A stretch of 64,000 nucleotides of DNA from Chitinophaga niabensis (lineage in GTDB: Bacteria > Bacteroidota > Bacteroidia > Chitinophagales > Chitinophagaceae). Below the pieces are notes generated by a model. That model was not told the DNA's origin and did no database searches. It saw only the letters and a program-made list of their open reading frames with translations. Positions within the stretch are counted from its first letter, which is position 1. Every line of letters begins with the position of its first letter. The stretch spans positions 620,001 through 684,000 of the forward strand of contig JAFIGY010000002.1 in assembly GCA_017849435.1 (NCBI GenBank), written 5' to 3'. The translations under genes were made by a program, and so were the position numbers. This document shows positions 33,999 through 42,980 of the stretch, in pieces.

Positions 33999-36900
33999 AT
34001 GAAAAGAATGTTACTCCTCATGTTCTTTTCGGTTTTGCTCTGTGGGCATCTGATGGCCCAAACCCGGACTATTGCCGGGAGAGTGACCGATGCAAAAGAT
34101 GGTACCCCGCTTCCGGGCGTTACTGTTTCCATTAAAGGCTCTTCAAAGGGAACCATCACCAATTCCAACGGGGATTACCGGTTGGAAGTATCACAGACCG
34201 GAGGAACCCTCGTATTCTCGTACATCGGCTACAGTAACAGAGAACTACCCATGCCGGCAGGAGGCCATCTGGACGTTCAGCTGGCTACGGACGACAAAAC
34301 GCTTCGCGAAGTAGTGGTGACCGGTTATGTGGACATCAAGAAGAAAGAAGTTACGTCATCTACAGCTTCCCTTGACGGGGGCAAGGTGCACGACAAACCT
34401 ATTCAGAGTTTTGATCAGGCATTGAAGGGACAGGCTGCCGGTGTAAACGTCAATGTTACCTCCGGTATCCTGGGAGATGCGGTGGCTATCCGCATTCGCG
34501 GTGTGAACTCCATCAGCAACAGTTCATCCCCGTTGATCGTTGTGGACGGTATTCCGCTGGTTTCCGGTACGAACCTCACTACTTTTAACGGCGGTAACGG
34601 CACCCGTTATAACCCGCTGGCAGATATCAATCCGAATGATATCGAAACGATCGACATTTTGAAGGATGCCGCCGCCGCTGCATTATATGGTTCCCGCGCC
34701 GCGAACGGGGTGATTGTGATAACCACCAGAAGAGGCAAACAAGGCACCATCACAGCAACTTACAACGGCAATTTTACCTGGGCGAAAGCAGCCCGGTTAC
34801 CCAAGTTGCTGAATGGAGATGATTTTACGACCATCCAGAATGAAAAGGCTGCCAATCTTGGGCTCGGACCGATAGCCGTGGATTATGATCCCACCGGCAG
34901 CGGGAAACCGGCCCGTACGGATTGGCTGAAACAGGTGTTTCAAACAGGGTTCACACAAAATCACAATGTATCTGTTTCCGGAGGAACGGAGAAAGCACAG
35001 TTCTACGGCTCCATGGATTACATAGATGCAAAAGGGATCGTGTTTACCAACCGGCTGCGCCGCGGATCAGTAAGACTCAACCTGGATGTTACACCCAAAA
35101 CATGGTTTAAGGTAGGCGTAAACTTATATGCTTCCAAAGGCCTGAATAACGGTGTACTGTCAGACGGGTTGCTGGCAGGCGCCACCGTTGCCGGCTATAA
35201 TGCGCCGCCGAACGTACCGGTATATAATACGACCGGCGATTATGGCGGCTTTTATCTTTCCGCTGCCAACCGCGACCTCGGTAATGGTAATAACGTGAAC
35301 GTATCTACGAACAGATTGAACCGTTTCTTTCACCCGCTTGCAACATTGTTGCTCGGGCGAAATGACAATATTTCCAATCGCACATCAGGCGGCATATATG
35401 GTGAGTTAAGTCCTATAAAAGGATTAAAGATCACGTCCCGTTTCGGGGTGGATTTCATCCAGGATTTTGAAGATCAATACAGCGGACCTGATCAGGCAGG
35501 ACTTGGCTTTAATTTTAACGGCCTTGTGCAGGAGAACCTGGTGCGCAATAATCAATGGAACTGGTCCAACTTCGCCACCTATACCCGCACTTTCGCGGAG
35601 AAGCATACAGTGGCTTTAACAGCCGGTGTTGAATACCAGTATCGTAAAAGAATAGATCTGTATACCGGGCAGGGGAACCTTACGGATAGCTATTTTCAGA
35701 GTATCTACGATGGTCTGAGTGCCGGTACCGGTAATACTTTCGCCGGTGGTACGGCTAATGCGGATGCATTTGACTCTTACTTCGGCCGTCTCGCATATAA
35801 CTATAAGGGTAAATATTATGTGGAAGGTGCACTCCGTGCAGATGCCTTCTCCGGTTTTGGTATTGATAACCGTCGCGGTTATTTCCCCAGTGTTTCCGCA
35901 GGATGGCGTGTTTCTGAAGAAGCTTTCTTCAGGGATCATGTAAAAGTGATCAATGATCTCAAAATCAGAGCCAGCTACGGTAAGGTAGGGAATGCCAATG
36001 TAGGACCTTATCCCTGGAGAACGCTTTATGGCGGCGGGCAGTACGCAGAGCTCAACGGCTTGTCCATGGCGCAGATAGGCGACCCCACCCTCAAATGGGA
36101 AACTTCTAAAAAACTGGATATCGGTTTTGATGCAGCGCTTCTCAGGAGCCGGCTGACCGTTACGTTTGATTATTTCAAGAATAATGTGGACGGACTGGTG
36201 CTGAGCGCTCCTGTATATCGCACCACAGGCATTCCCGGCGCGGCGGTGATCACCAATATCGGCGCTATGTGGAACCAGGGTTACGAGCTAACGGTAACGG
36301 CTACACCGATAGATAAAAGAGGATTGACGTGGACCACCTCCGCCAACTTTACAGCGCTGAAAAACAAAGTAACACAACTGGCCACACCGGATGATCTGGT
36401 AAGTGGCTCCAACCGTGCCAGCATTGGCCGGCCACTGGGTGTGTTCTACATGATCCGCTGGGCAGGCGTAGACCCGAACACGGGCTATGGTATGTTCTAT
36501 GCGAAGGATGGCAGCATCCGGAGGTACAACCCTTCACCCGGTCTCGCTACCGCCGACCGCTGGACCACACAGGACGGTTCTTCCAAACTTCCCGGTATTA
36601 CGGGAGCAGACGCTGTTTACCTCGAAGGCAAAACAGGGTATCCTACCTGGTATGGAGGCTGGACGAACACCCTGACCTATAAAGGCATCGAACTGGGTAT
36701 CACGCTTCAGTTCAGTGGTGGTAACTGGCTATTAAACGCCACCCGGCAGGGTCTGATGACCAATTTCTTCAACAACAATATTGACGAGATCAAGTCCCGC
36801 TGGACGCCCACTAATAAAAACACGATCACGCCCAAACTGGTATTGCGGGAAAACGTGACCACACAAACCTCCACCCGCTGGCTGGAAAAGGCGGATTATC

Positions 36901-37133
36901 TGCGCGTGCAGGAAATCGTGCTCGCATATACATTCCCTACGGTCAAGAAGATGCTGGGAGTATCCACTTTCAGGGTATTTGGCTCCGTGAACAATGCCTT
37001 CCTGCTCACTGGTTATTCCGGTCAGGATCCGGATATCAATACCAACCGCCAGGCAAATATTGCTTTTGGTGTGGATAGCCGCGGCGTGCCGCTGGCCCGC
37101 ACGTTCGTACTTGGTTTGAGAGCAGGATTTTAA
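33999..37133 (+). CDS. SusC/RagA-family TonB-linked outer membrane receptor (pair 4)
   Basis: A 1044-residue receptor with signal peptide (ending HLMAQ, about residue 21), a carboxypeptidase-regulatory-like domain (TRTIAGRVTDAKDGTPLPGVTV...), plug motifs LREVVVTGYVDIKKKEVTSS, RIRGVNSISNSSSPLIVVDG and LYGSRAANGVIVITTRRG, and a barrel ending in FVLGLRAGF. The plug places it in another SusC lineage than receptors 1-3. The susD partner follows after 30 bases. It is the last receptor of the array and its substrate is unknown. Confidence 0.95.
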   Translation: MKRMLLLMFFSVLLCGHLMAQTRTIAGRVTDAKDGTPLPGVTVSIKGSSKGTITNSNGDYRLEVSQTGGTLVFSYIGYSNRELPMPAGGHLDVQLATDDKTLREVVVTGYVDIKKKEVTSSTASLDGGKVHDKPIQSFDQALKGQAAGVNVNVTSGILGDAVAIRIRGVNSISNSSSPLIVVDGIPLVSGTNLTTFNGGNGTRYNPLADINPNDIETIDILKDAAAAALYGSRAANGVIVITTRRGKQGTITATYNGNFTWAKAARLPKLLNGDDFTTIQNEKAANLGLGPIAVDYDPTGSGKPARTDWLKQVFQTGFTQNHNVSVSGGTEKAQFYGSMDYIDAKGIVFTNRLRRGSVRLNLDVTPKTWFKVGVNLYASKGLNNGVLSDGLLAGATVAGYNAPPNVPVYNTTGDYGGFYLSAANRDLGNGNNVNVSTNRLNRFFHPLATLLLGRNDNISNRTSGGIYGELSPIKGLKITSRFGVDFIQDFEDQYSGPDQAGLGFNFNGLVQENLVRNNQWNWSNFATYTRTFAEKHTVALTAGVEYQYRKRIDLYTGQGNLTDSYFQSIYDGLSAGTGNTFAGGTANADAFDSYFGRLAYNYKGKYYVEGALRADAFSGFGIDNRRGYFPSVSAGWRVSEEAFFRDHVKVINDLKIRASYGKVGNANVGPYPWRTLYGGGQYAELNGLSMAQIGDPTLKWETSKKLDIGFDAALLRSRLTVTFDYFKNNVDGLVLSAPVYRTTGIPGAAVITNIGAMWNQGYELTVTATPIDKRGLTWTTSANFTALKNKVTQLATPDDLVSGSNRASIGRPLGVFYMIRWAGVDPNTGYGMFYAKDGSIRRYNPSPGLATADRWTTQDGSSKLPGITGADAVYLEGKTGYPTWYGGWTNTLTYKGIELGITLQFSGGNWLLNATRQGLMTNFFNNNIDEIKSRWTPTNKNTITPKLVLRENVTTQTSTRWLEKADYLRVQEIVLAYTFPTVKKMLGVSTFRVFGSVNNAFLLTGYSGQDPDINTNRQANIAFGVDSRGVPLARTFVLGLRAGF

Positions 37134-37163
37134 TGTTTATGGTTTAAGCTAAAACTTACTATT

Positions 37164-38609
37164 ATGACAACGATCAATAAATTTCGAAAGAACATCTGGA
37201 TACTGGCGGTCGGCCTGGTGTTAGGCAGCTGCTCTAAAGTAAACGAGCAGAACCCTTATGTCAATGTAGATCCGGCAGATGTATTCAAAACTCCCGCCCG
37301 CGTGGAACTGGCTGCGATCGGTATGTATGATGCCTTGCAGAATGCAGAGTTCCTTGGGGGGAGGGTGCTTATTTATGCCGATCAGCGCGGGAACGATGCG
37401 AACATCGCTTCTTTCTTCGGAAATACGGGTTCTTTTACATTGTTATCCGGAGACGCCATCCCGCTGAACTGCTGGACGGGCGGCTATCGTACGATCTTTG
37501 AAACGAATTTCTTCACTAAAAAACTGAAACAGAACGAAAGCGTTGTGGGGAGTACCAAGGCGCTGCAATATTATGCGGAAGCCAAGTTCATTCGTGCATT
37601 ATGCTACTTCTATCTTGTTAATCTGTATGCACAACCTTACAGCTTTACCGCGGATGCTTCCCATGCGGGCGTACCGTTAATCCTGGATGCGGTCACAGAC
37701 GGCCAGGGCGCACTCAGTTCCGCTAACAACGTGAAGCGGAATACGGTGAAAGAGGTATATGATCAGATGATCGCAGACCTCACAGACGCTTCTAACAATC
37801 TGCCGATTACTTACAATGATATTTACCAGGACAGGGCAAGGGCTACCAAAGCTGCGGCAGATGGTTTGCTGGCGAGGGTTTACCTCTACAAAGGAGATTG
37901 GGCAAATGCGAATGCAAGGGCAGATGCAGTGATCGCCTCTCCGCGCAACTTCAGTCTTTCCGCAGAACCGATCGATGTGTTCAAGTTTGATAACCAGACT
38001 TCTCCCTCCATGAATGAGAAGATCTTCTCTGTTGCGATGAACACGGCGGATAACCCCAATACCAACAACGCCATCGGGCAGCACTACAGTCCTAATGGAA
38101 GAGGCGATATTTCCATCAATCCGGCATACTTCAACATCCCGAATTTCGGTGCAACGGATAAAAGGAAGATTGCGCCGATGATCCGTGTGGTAGGCGGCGC
38201 CAGCTGGACGGGCAAGTATTTCAATAACACGTATGAAAACTGGGTGCCTATCCTCCGATTGGCGGAGATCAAGCTGATCAAAGCGGAAGCGCTGGCAAGG
38301 ATGTCCACCATTGTTGATCCTGTAGCGTATAATCAGCTGCTGGATATCCGCGTTCGCTCGAATGCCTCCACACTGGTACCTCCAACAACAAAGCAGGGGT
38401 TGATAGACCTGATCATGAATGAAAGAAGGATCGAACTGGCATTTGAAGGGCAGGGGTTGTTTGATTTCCTGCGCACCGGGCGGGATGTTCCGGCGCGCCT
38501 TCCTGTGCAGCCAATCCAGACCTGGGGTTCCAACTTCGTGGTGTTCCCGATCCCGTTCGTGGATTGGCAACGAAGCGGAGGCGTTTTGGTGCAGAATCCG
38601 GGATATTAA
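37164..38609 (+). CDS. SusD/RagB-family nutrient-binding lipoprotein (pair 4)
   Basis: A 481-residue lipoprotein with lipobox LGSC (Cys23). SusD motifs are VELAAIGMYDALQNAEF, YAEAKFIRALCYFYLVNLYAQPY, LLARVYLYKGDW, LRLAEIKLIKAEALARM and the C-terminal MNERRIELAFEGQGLFDFLRTGR. The GLFDFLRTGR ending is a common variant in pairs with RagA-like receptors. It is co-transcribed with receptor 4 and stops at a bidirectional terminator facing the TlpA-like gene. Confidence 0.95.
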   Translation: MTTINKFRKNIWILAVGLVLGSCSKVNEQNPYVNVDPADVFKTPARVELAAIGMYDALQNAEFLGGRVLIYADQRGNDANIASFFGNTGSFTLLSGDAIPLNCWTGGYRTIFETNFFTKKLKQNESVVGSTKALQYYAEAKFIRALCYFYLVNLYAQPYSFTADASHAGVPLILDAVTDGQGALSSANNVKRNTVKEVYDQMIADLTDASNNLPITYNDIYQDRARATKAAADGLLARVYLYKGDWANANARADAVIASPRNFSLSAEPIDVFKFDNQTSPSMNEKIFSVAMNTADNPNTNNAIGQHYSPNGRGDISINPAYFNIPNFGATDKRKIAPMIRVVGGASWTGKYFNNTYENWVPILRLAEIKLIKAEALARMSTIVDPVAYNQLLDIRVRSNASTLVPPTTKQGLIDLIMNERRIELAFEGQGLFDFLRTGRDVPARLPVQPIQTWGSNFVVFPIPFVDWQRSGGVLVQNPGY

Positions 38610-38613
38610 TAAT

Positions 38614-38647
38614 AAAAAATGGGGATCGTTTGATCCCCATTTTTTAT
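38614..38647. terminator. Bidirectional terminator between susD 4 and the TlpA-like gene
   Basis: AAAAAATGGGGATC pairs with GATCCCCATTTTTT around GTTT. A/T runs on both sides give T tracts on both strands, fitting two convergent genes. It overlaps the last codons of the minus-strand gene. Confidence 0.92.
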
Positions 38648-39789
38648 TTCAGTACTTCACTGAGTTGTTTCTCCAGCCCCCGGCCTCTCAGATCCGCCGC
38701 AATCACCTTGCCATCAGGATCGATGAGGATATTGGTGGGGATGCCGGTAATACCGTATAAAGGTACCACAGAGGATTCCCAGAACTTGAGATCGCTCACA
38801 TGATTCCAGTTCAACCCGTCATCGGCAATAGCTTTCACCCAGGCATCCTTCGTTTTATCCAGCGACACACCAAGAACCGTAAAGTTCTTATCCTTATACT
38901 TCAAATAAGCACTCACCACATTGGGGTTTTCCTGACGGCAGGGGCCGCACCAGCTGGCCCAGAAATCAACCAGCACATATTTTCCCTTGAAGGAGCTCAG
39001 GCTGACATTTTTTCCGCTGGGATCGGGCAGTGTGAAATCAGGCGCCTGTTTCCCGATGAAGGAAGCGGGCCCGGATTCGCCACCCTGTTTGGATTCTTTC
39101 TCCACATCGGCGAGATATTTCGCCATATCCTTTACCATGGAATTATTGGGGAAACGCTTGATGATGCTTTCAAAAGCGGCTCTGTTATCCAACAGGTCTT
39201 TCGCATCGTCAAACCGCACCAGCTGCATCGCAAAAACGGCTACCACAGGCTGTTGTGTTTTCTGTGCTGCGTCCAGGAAATATTGGCGGAAATTTTTTGC
39301 TTCCAGCTCAAATGATTTTCTGCGCTCGGAAAGCAGGCTGTCCGGCGTTTTGGCCAGGCGCAGGCTGTCCATGGCCTGGATCTCCTTGCTGAGCACCTGG
39401 GTTTTTTCGCTGTAGTGGTTCAGCAGCTGCTGTATCTCGGTTGTGGCTTCGGAGCCCTTAACGGTAATTTTTTCCAGTTCGTTGTAATCGCCGGCGATAC
39501 CCATGTTCCCGGCATCAAGGGCCAGCACGATGTATTTACCATTCTCGAAACGGATACGATACAGACCCTGCTCGGCCACCATACCGTCCAGCTGAAATTT
39601 GCCGGAAGCGTCTTTTACGGCGGAAGTATCCACGATCCTGGGCGCCTGGCCGGTGAGCTCTTCAAGGTATACTTTTTCAAGCGGAGCATTGGCCAGCTGT
39701 ACATCGATCTTGAATGTGCCTTTTTCCGAATGCGTGTTACAACCCGCCAGCAAAGCCGCCGCAGCGAGCCATATGGCTAATTTTTTCAT
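38644..39789 (-). CDS. TlpA-like thiol-disulfide oxidoreductase lipoprotein with DUF4369 domain
   Basis: A 381-residue exported lipoprotein with lipobox LAGC (Cys17). An N-terminal DUF4369-type beta domain covers about residues 24-120, a helical linker follows, and the C-terminal TlpA/AhpC-type thioredoxin domain is at about 245-381. The redox motif is CGPC at 281-284 within FWASWCGPCRQ, and the cis-proline loop is GIPTNILID. Such proteins reduce or isomerise disulfides in the periplasm. They are frequent beside susCD pairs in Chitinophagaceae. The start at 39789 is preferred: an in-frame ATG at 39825 would overlap an exact minus-strand -7 element at 39823-39830. Confidence 0.93.
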   Translation of the reverse strand: MKKLAIWLAAAALLAGCNTHSEKGTFKIDVQLANAPLEKVYLEELTGQAPRIVDTSAVKDASGKFQLDGMVAEQGLYRIRFENGKYIVLALDAGNMGIAGDYNELEKITVKGSEATTEIQQLLNHYSEKTQVLSKEIQAMDSLRLAKTPDSLLSERRKSFELEAKNFRQYFLDAAQKTQQPVVAVFAMQLVRFDDAKDLLDNRAAFESIIKRFPNNSMVKDMAKYLADVEKESKQGGESGPASFIGKQAPDFTLPDPSGKNVSLSSFKGKYVLVDFWASWCGPCRQENPNVVSAYLKYKDKNFTVLGVSLDKTKDAWVKAIADDGLNWNHVSDLKFWESSVVPLYGITGIPTNILIDPDGKVIAADLRGRGLEKQLSEVLK

Positions 39790-39822
39790 CTGTGAGTTTT
39801 TGGTATTTTTCAATAATGGAAT

Positions 39823-39830
39823 CAAAATTA
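39823..39830 (-). promoter_or_regulatory. -7 promoter element for the TlpA-like gene
   Basis: Minus-strand TAATTTTG matches TAnnTTTG exactly. It would give a leader of about 27 bases before the ATG at 39789. The TTG element is not evident. The 216 bases between 39790 and 40005 hold nothing else I recognise. Confidence 0.5.
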
Positions 39831-40005
39831 GGGTTTAATAACCGGATGCTCTTCTGCGGATTTGTTAAATTATGTAGCCGGTACAGGCGTGTTACAGCAG
39901 CAGTAAGGTATTCCGGGTTAAATGTGGTGCAACTTATAGCAATGAACGGCAATCTGCTTGCAGTGGGCATGCTATGGTTCACGGTAAAATGGATGAGTGG
40001 CATGT

Positions 40006-41463
40006 TTAGCTGTTCAACCGTTTCATTAACAATTCGTTAGTTAGTTTTGGATCTGCTTTCCCTCCGCTGAGCTTCATCACCTCTCCCACAAACAAGCCGA
40101 TCAGCCCTTTCTTTCCGGCTCTGAATTCGGCCACCTTGCCGGGATACTTCGCCAGCACTTCGTCTATAACAGGGAGGATACTGCCGGCATCGGTGTTCTG
40201 TATCAGGTTCAACGCAGTAGCAATCGCTAACGGCGTTTCCCCCGGTTCTTCGATCATGACCGGCAGGATGCGGGAGGATGCGATGGAAAAATTCACCTTC
40301 CCTTCCGCGATCAGTGCGATAAGGTCGGCCAGTGTGGCGGGAGGAACAGGGAATGCCGCAATATCGGCATTGCGTTCGTTCAACCAGGATTTCACCGGTC
40401 CCAGTATCCAGTTGGCGGCCGCTTTATGATGCGGAGTAGCGGCGATCAACACTTCAAAGTAAGTCGCGGTAGCTTTATCGTCACAGATCACACGGGCATC
40501 ATATTCCGGAAGGCCGAGTTGCTGAATATAACGGCTGGTCTTTTCCTCGGGAAGTTCAGGCAGTGATGCACGTATATCTTCAAGGAAAGTAGTGGTGATG
40601 CGGAAAGGAGCGAGATCCGGTTCGGGGAAATAGCGGTAGTCATTCGCCTCTTCCTTGGAACGAAGCGGGAAAGAACTGCCATTGGAGGCATCAAAGCTGC
40701 GGGTCTCCTGCACCACCCGCTCCCCGCTTTCCACCAGTTCTATCTGCCTGCGGATCTCATTCTCAATGGCCCGTTTCACATTGCGGATGGAGTTCATGTT
40801 TTTGACTTCCACTTTCGTGCCCAAACGGCTTTCACCTTTGAGACGGATGGAAATATTGGCGTCGCATCGCATGGAACCTTCTTCCATATTGCCATCGCAA
40901 ACATCCAGCCAGCGTACGAGGCGGCGAAGCTCGGTGAGATAGGCATAAGCCTCCTCGGCATTGTGAATATCCGGTTCCGTTACGATCTCTACCAGTGGAA
41001 CCCCGGCGCGATTGTAGTCCACCATGGTGTTGTCCGGATCCTGATCATGGAGAGATTTGCCGGCATCTTCCTCCAGGTGGATGCGGTTCAACCGGACGTC
41101 TCGCGCCCCGGCGTCTGTAACTACGGGTACATGGCCGCCGATGCAGATAGGAGCGGTATGTTGACTGATCTGGTAACCTTTCGGGAGGTCCGGGTAGAAA
41201 TAATTCTTGCGGGCGAAGAAATTTTCCCGCTCTATTTCACAATGACAGGCAAAACCAAGGCGGATAGCCAGTTCTACGGCTTTGCGATTCAGGAATGGCA
41301 AAGTTCCCGGGTGCCCGAGTGTCACCGGGCTGATATGGGTATTGGGCAAGCCGCCAAATGCAGCACTGTCGCTGCTGAACAGCTTGCTTTCTGTTAAAAG
41401 CTGGGCATGTACTTCGAGGCCGATCACCGCCTCATACTTGTTATAATCAATACTCGCACTCAT
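40006..41463 (-). CDS. gatB: Asp-tRNA(Asn)/Glu-tRNA(Gln) amidotransferase subunit B
   Basis: A 485-residue subunit of GatCAB, which converts mischarged Glu-tRNA(Gln) or Asp-tRNA(Asn) to the amidated forms in the cytosol. The kinase-like core is unmistakable: YEAVIGLEVHAQL, HPGTLPFLNRKAVELAI, RKNYFYPDLPKGYQISQ, DYNRAGVPLVEIVTEPD, MRCDANISIR and KNMNSIRNVKRAIENEI. The C-terminal YqeY-like tRNA-binding domain follows (GKKGLIGLFVGEVMKLSGGKADPKL). The start at 41463 (MSASIDYNKYEAV) is supported by the -7 element at 41489-41496; the alternative ATG at 41508 lies upstream of it. gatA and gatC are not in the window. Confidence 0.97.
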   Translation of the reverse strand: MSASIDYNKYEAVIGLEVHAQLLTESKLFSSDSAAFGGLPNTHISPVTLGHPGTLPFLNRKAVELAIRLGFACHCEIERENFFARKNYFYPDLPKGYQISQHTAPICIGGHVPVVTDAGARDVRLNRIHLEEDAGKSLHDQDPDNTMVDYNRAGVPLVEIVTEPDIHNAEEAYAYLTELRRLVRWLDVCDGNMEEGSMRCDANISIRLKGESRLGTKVEVKNMNSIRNVKRAIENEIRRQIELVESGERVVQETRSFDASNGSSFPLRSKEEANDYRYFPEPDLAPFRITTTFLEDIRASLPELPEEKTSRYIQQLGLPEYDARVICDDKATATYFEVLIAATPHHKAAANWILGPVKSWLNERNADIAAFPVPPATLADLIALIAEGKVNFSIASSRILPVMIEEPGETPLAIATALNLIQNTDAGSILPVIDEVLAKYPGKVAEFRAGKKGLIGLFVGEVMKLSGGKADPKLTNELLMKRLNS

Positions 41464-41488
41464 ACTGGGTTGTCCTGGTAGATTCGCA

Positions 41489-41496
41489 CAAAGATA
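41489..41496 (-). promoter_or_regulatory. -7 promoter element for gatB
   Basis: Minus-strand TATCTTTG is an exact TAnnTTTG match. Transcription would begin near 41482, about 18 bases before the ATG at 41463. Confidence 0.55.
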
Positions 41497-41552
41497 TTCA
41501 AACTGCAAAAAAGCAGGGAATTTTCGCGAAATTACAGGACTAACAATATCCT

Positions 41553-42926
41553 ATGGCTTCTCCCGCAGACATATACGCCGCCCAGCGCCGCTTTTTCGAT
41601 TCCGGCGTTACCCGCCTGTATGCTTTTCGCAAAGCGCAGCTCAGGCAGTTGAAAAAGGTGATCAGGAATCACGAATCCGCCATCCTCTCGGCCTTGCACG
41701 CAGACCTCCGCAAATCGGCCATGGAAGCCTATGGGAGTGAGGTCGGACTGCTTTACGACGAACTGGACAACACCCTCACCAATCTTCGTCAGTGGATGCG
41801 CCCGCAGGAGGTGACGTCGCCTTTGATGCATTATCCTTCCAAAAGCACGATCTACCGGGAGCCGAAAGGGCTTACACTGATCATCGGCCCCTGGAATTAT
41901 CCTTTCCAGCTGGTGATCAATCCGCTGATCGCGGCCATCGCCGCCGGGAACTGCGCTATCCTCAAGCCTTCCGAAATAGCCACCCATACGGAAGCTGTTG
42001 TGCAACAAGTGATCCGGGATGCATTTGATCCCGCTTTTGTGACAACGGTAACAGGTGAAGGACAGGTGGTGATCCCGGATATCATGCAGCATCGTTTCGA
42101 CCATATTTTCTTTACCGGCAGCATCCCGGTAGGCCGCAAAGTGCTGGAGATGGCAGCGCCGCATCTTACGCCTGTCACGCTCGAACTGGGCGGGAAAAGT
42201 CCCTGCATCGTGGATGCCGGCGCTGACCTGAAAACTGCTGCCCGCAGGATCATCTGGGGGAAATGCTGGAATGCCGGCCAGACCTGCATCGCGCCGGATT
42301 ATGTGCTGGTGCAGGAGAAAGTGGAAGAAAAACTGATCCGGGAGATGAAGGAGGCGATCGGAAAGTTTTATGGGGAAGATCCCGCTAAAAGTCCGGATTA
42401 TCCGCGCATCATCAATGAAAAAAGATTTGATCAGCTCATTAGTTATCTGCAACAGGGAAGGATTGTGGCAGGCGGACAAACAGACAGAACAGACAAGTAC
42501 ATCGCGCCCACGCTGCTGACGGACGTTTCACCCGATGCGCCGGTGATGAACGAAGAGATATTTGGACCCATTTTACCGCTGATTCCCTACCAAACCACCA
42601 GCGACGCTATCCGTATGATTGCCCGGAACCCTTATCCCTTATCGCTCTACATCTTTTCCGGGAGTCGCCGCACGGAGGAAGAATTCATGGAGAAAGTATC
42701 TTTCGGAGGTGGTTGTATTAATAATACGCTCGTGCATTTCACGAATACAGACCTGCCTTTTGGGGGGATAGGGTTCAGCGGGATGGGGAGGTATCACGGC
42801 CGCTCGGGGTTTGAGGCGTTCTCGCATGAAAAAGGGGTAATGAAAACCGCTACCTGGCTGGATGTAAAAGCCAAGTACCCGCCTTTCGGGAACAAACTCA
42901 GGTTGTTGAGAATGCTGATGAAATAA
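41553..42926 (+). CDS. NAD(P)-dependent aldehyde dehydrogenase
   Basis: A 457-residue soluble aldehyde dehydrogenase of the short class-3-like type. The catalytic Cys245 lies in GQTCIAPDY and the general base Glu211 in LELGGKSP. The active-site Asn is in GPWNYPFQL. Cofactor-binding KPSEIATHT and the FTGSIPVG loop are present, as is the C-terminal FGGGCINNTLVHFTNTDLPFGGIGFSGMG. It oxidises aldehydes to acids; class-3-like members often act on fatty or aromatic aldehydes. The C-terminus (KLRLLRMLMK) is short and basic. It diverges from gatB and stands alone before a bidirectional terminator. Confidence 0.95.
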   Translation: MASPADIYAAQRRFFDSGVTRLYAFRKAQLRQLKKVIRNHESAILSALHADLRKSAMEAYGSEVGLLYDELDNTLTNLRQWMRPQEVTSPLMHYPSKSTIYREPKGLTLIIGPWNYPFQLVINPLIAAIAAGNCAILKPSEIATHTEAVVQQVIRDAFDPAFVTTVTGEGQVVIPDIMQHRFDHIFFTGSIPVGRKVLEMAAPHLTPVTLELGGKSPCIVDAGADLKTAARRIIWGKCWNAGQTCIAPDYVLVQEKVEEKLIREMKEAIGKFYGEDPAKSPDYPRIINEKRFDQLISYLQQGRIVAGGQTDRTDKYIAPTLLTDVSPDAPVMNEEIFGPILPLIPYQTTSDAIRMIARNPYPLSLYIFSGSRRTEEEFMEKVSFGGGCINNTLVHFTNTDLPFGGIGFSGMGRYHGRSGFEAFSHEKGVMKTATWLDVKAKYPPFGNKLRLLRMLMK

Positions 42927-42930
42927 AAAA

Positions 42931-42960
42931 CGGCCCGCATACCGCGAGCCGCTTCTTTTT
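42931..42960. terminator. Bidirectional terminator between the aldehyde dehydrogenase and PDZ genes
   Basis: CGGCCCGC pairs with GCGAGCCG (one mismatch) around a 5-base loop. A T-rich run follows on the plus strand, and an A run precedes it, giving T on the minus strand. It sits between convergent genes. Confidence 0.8.
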
Positions 42961-42980
42961 GCTTACACTTAAACTATAAT

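Noticed and set aside
19613-38609. The four susCD pairs as a classical polysaccharide utilisation locus
   Set aside because: No glycoside hydrolase, lyase, esterase, surface glycan-binding protein or sugar-responsive regulator is encoded nearby. Only receptor pairs are present.
39737-40003. An 88-codon minus-strand frame between the TlpA-like gene and gatB
   Set aside because: It overlaps the N-terminus of the TlpA-like gene in another frame, lacks a signal peptide or known motif, and contains the -7 element at 39823-39830.
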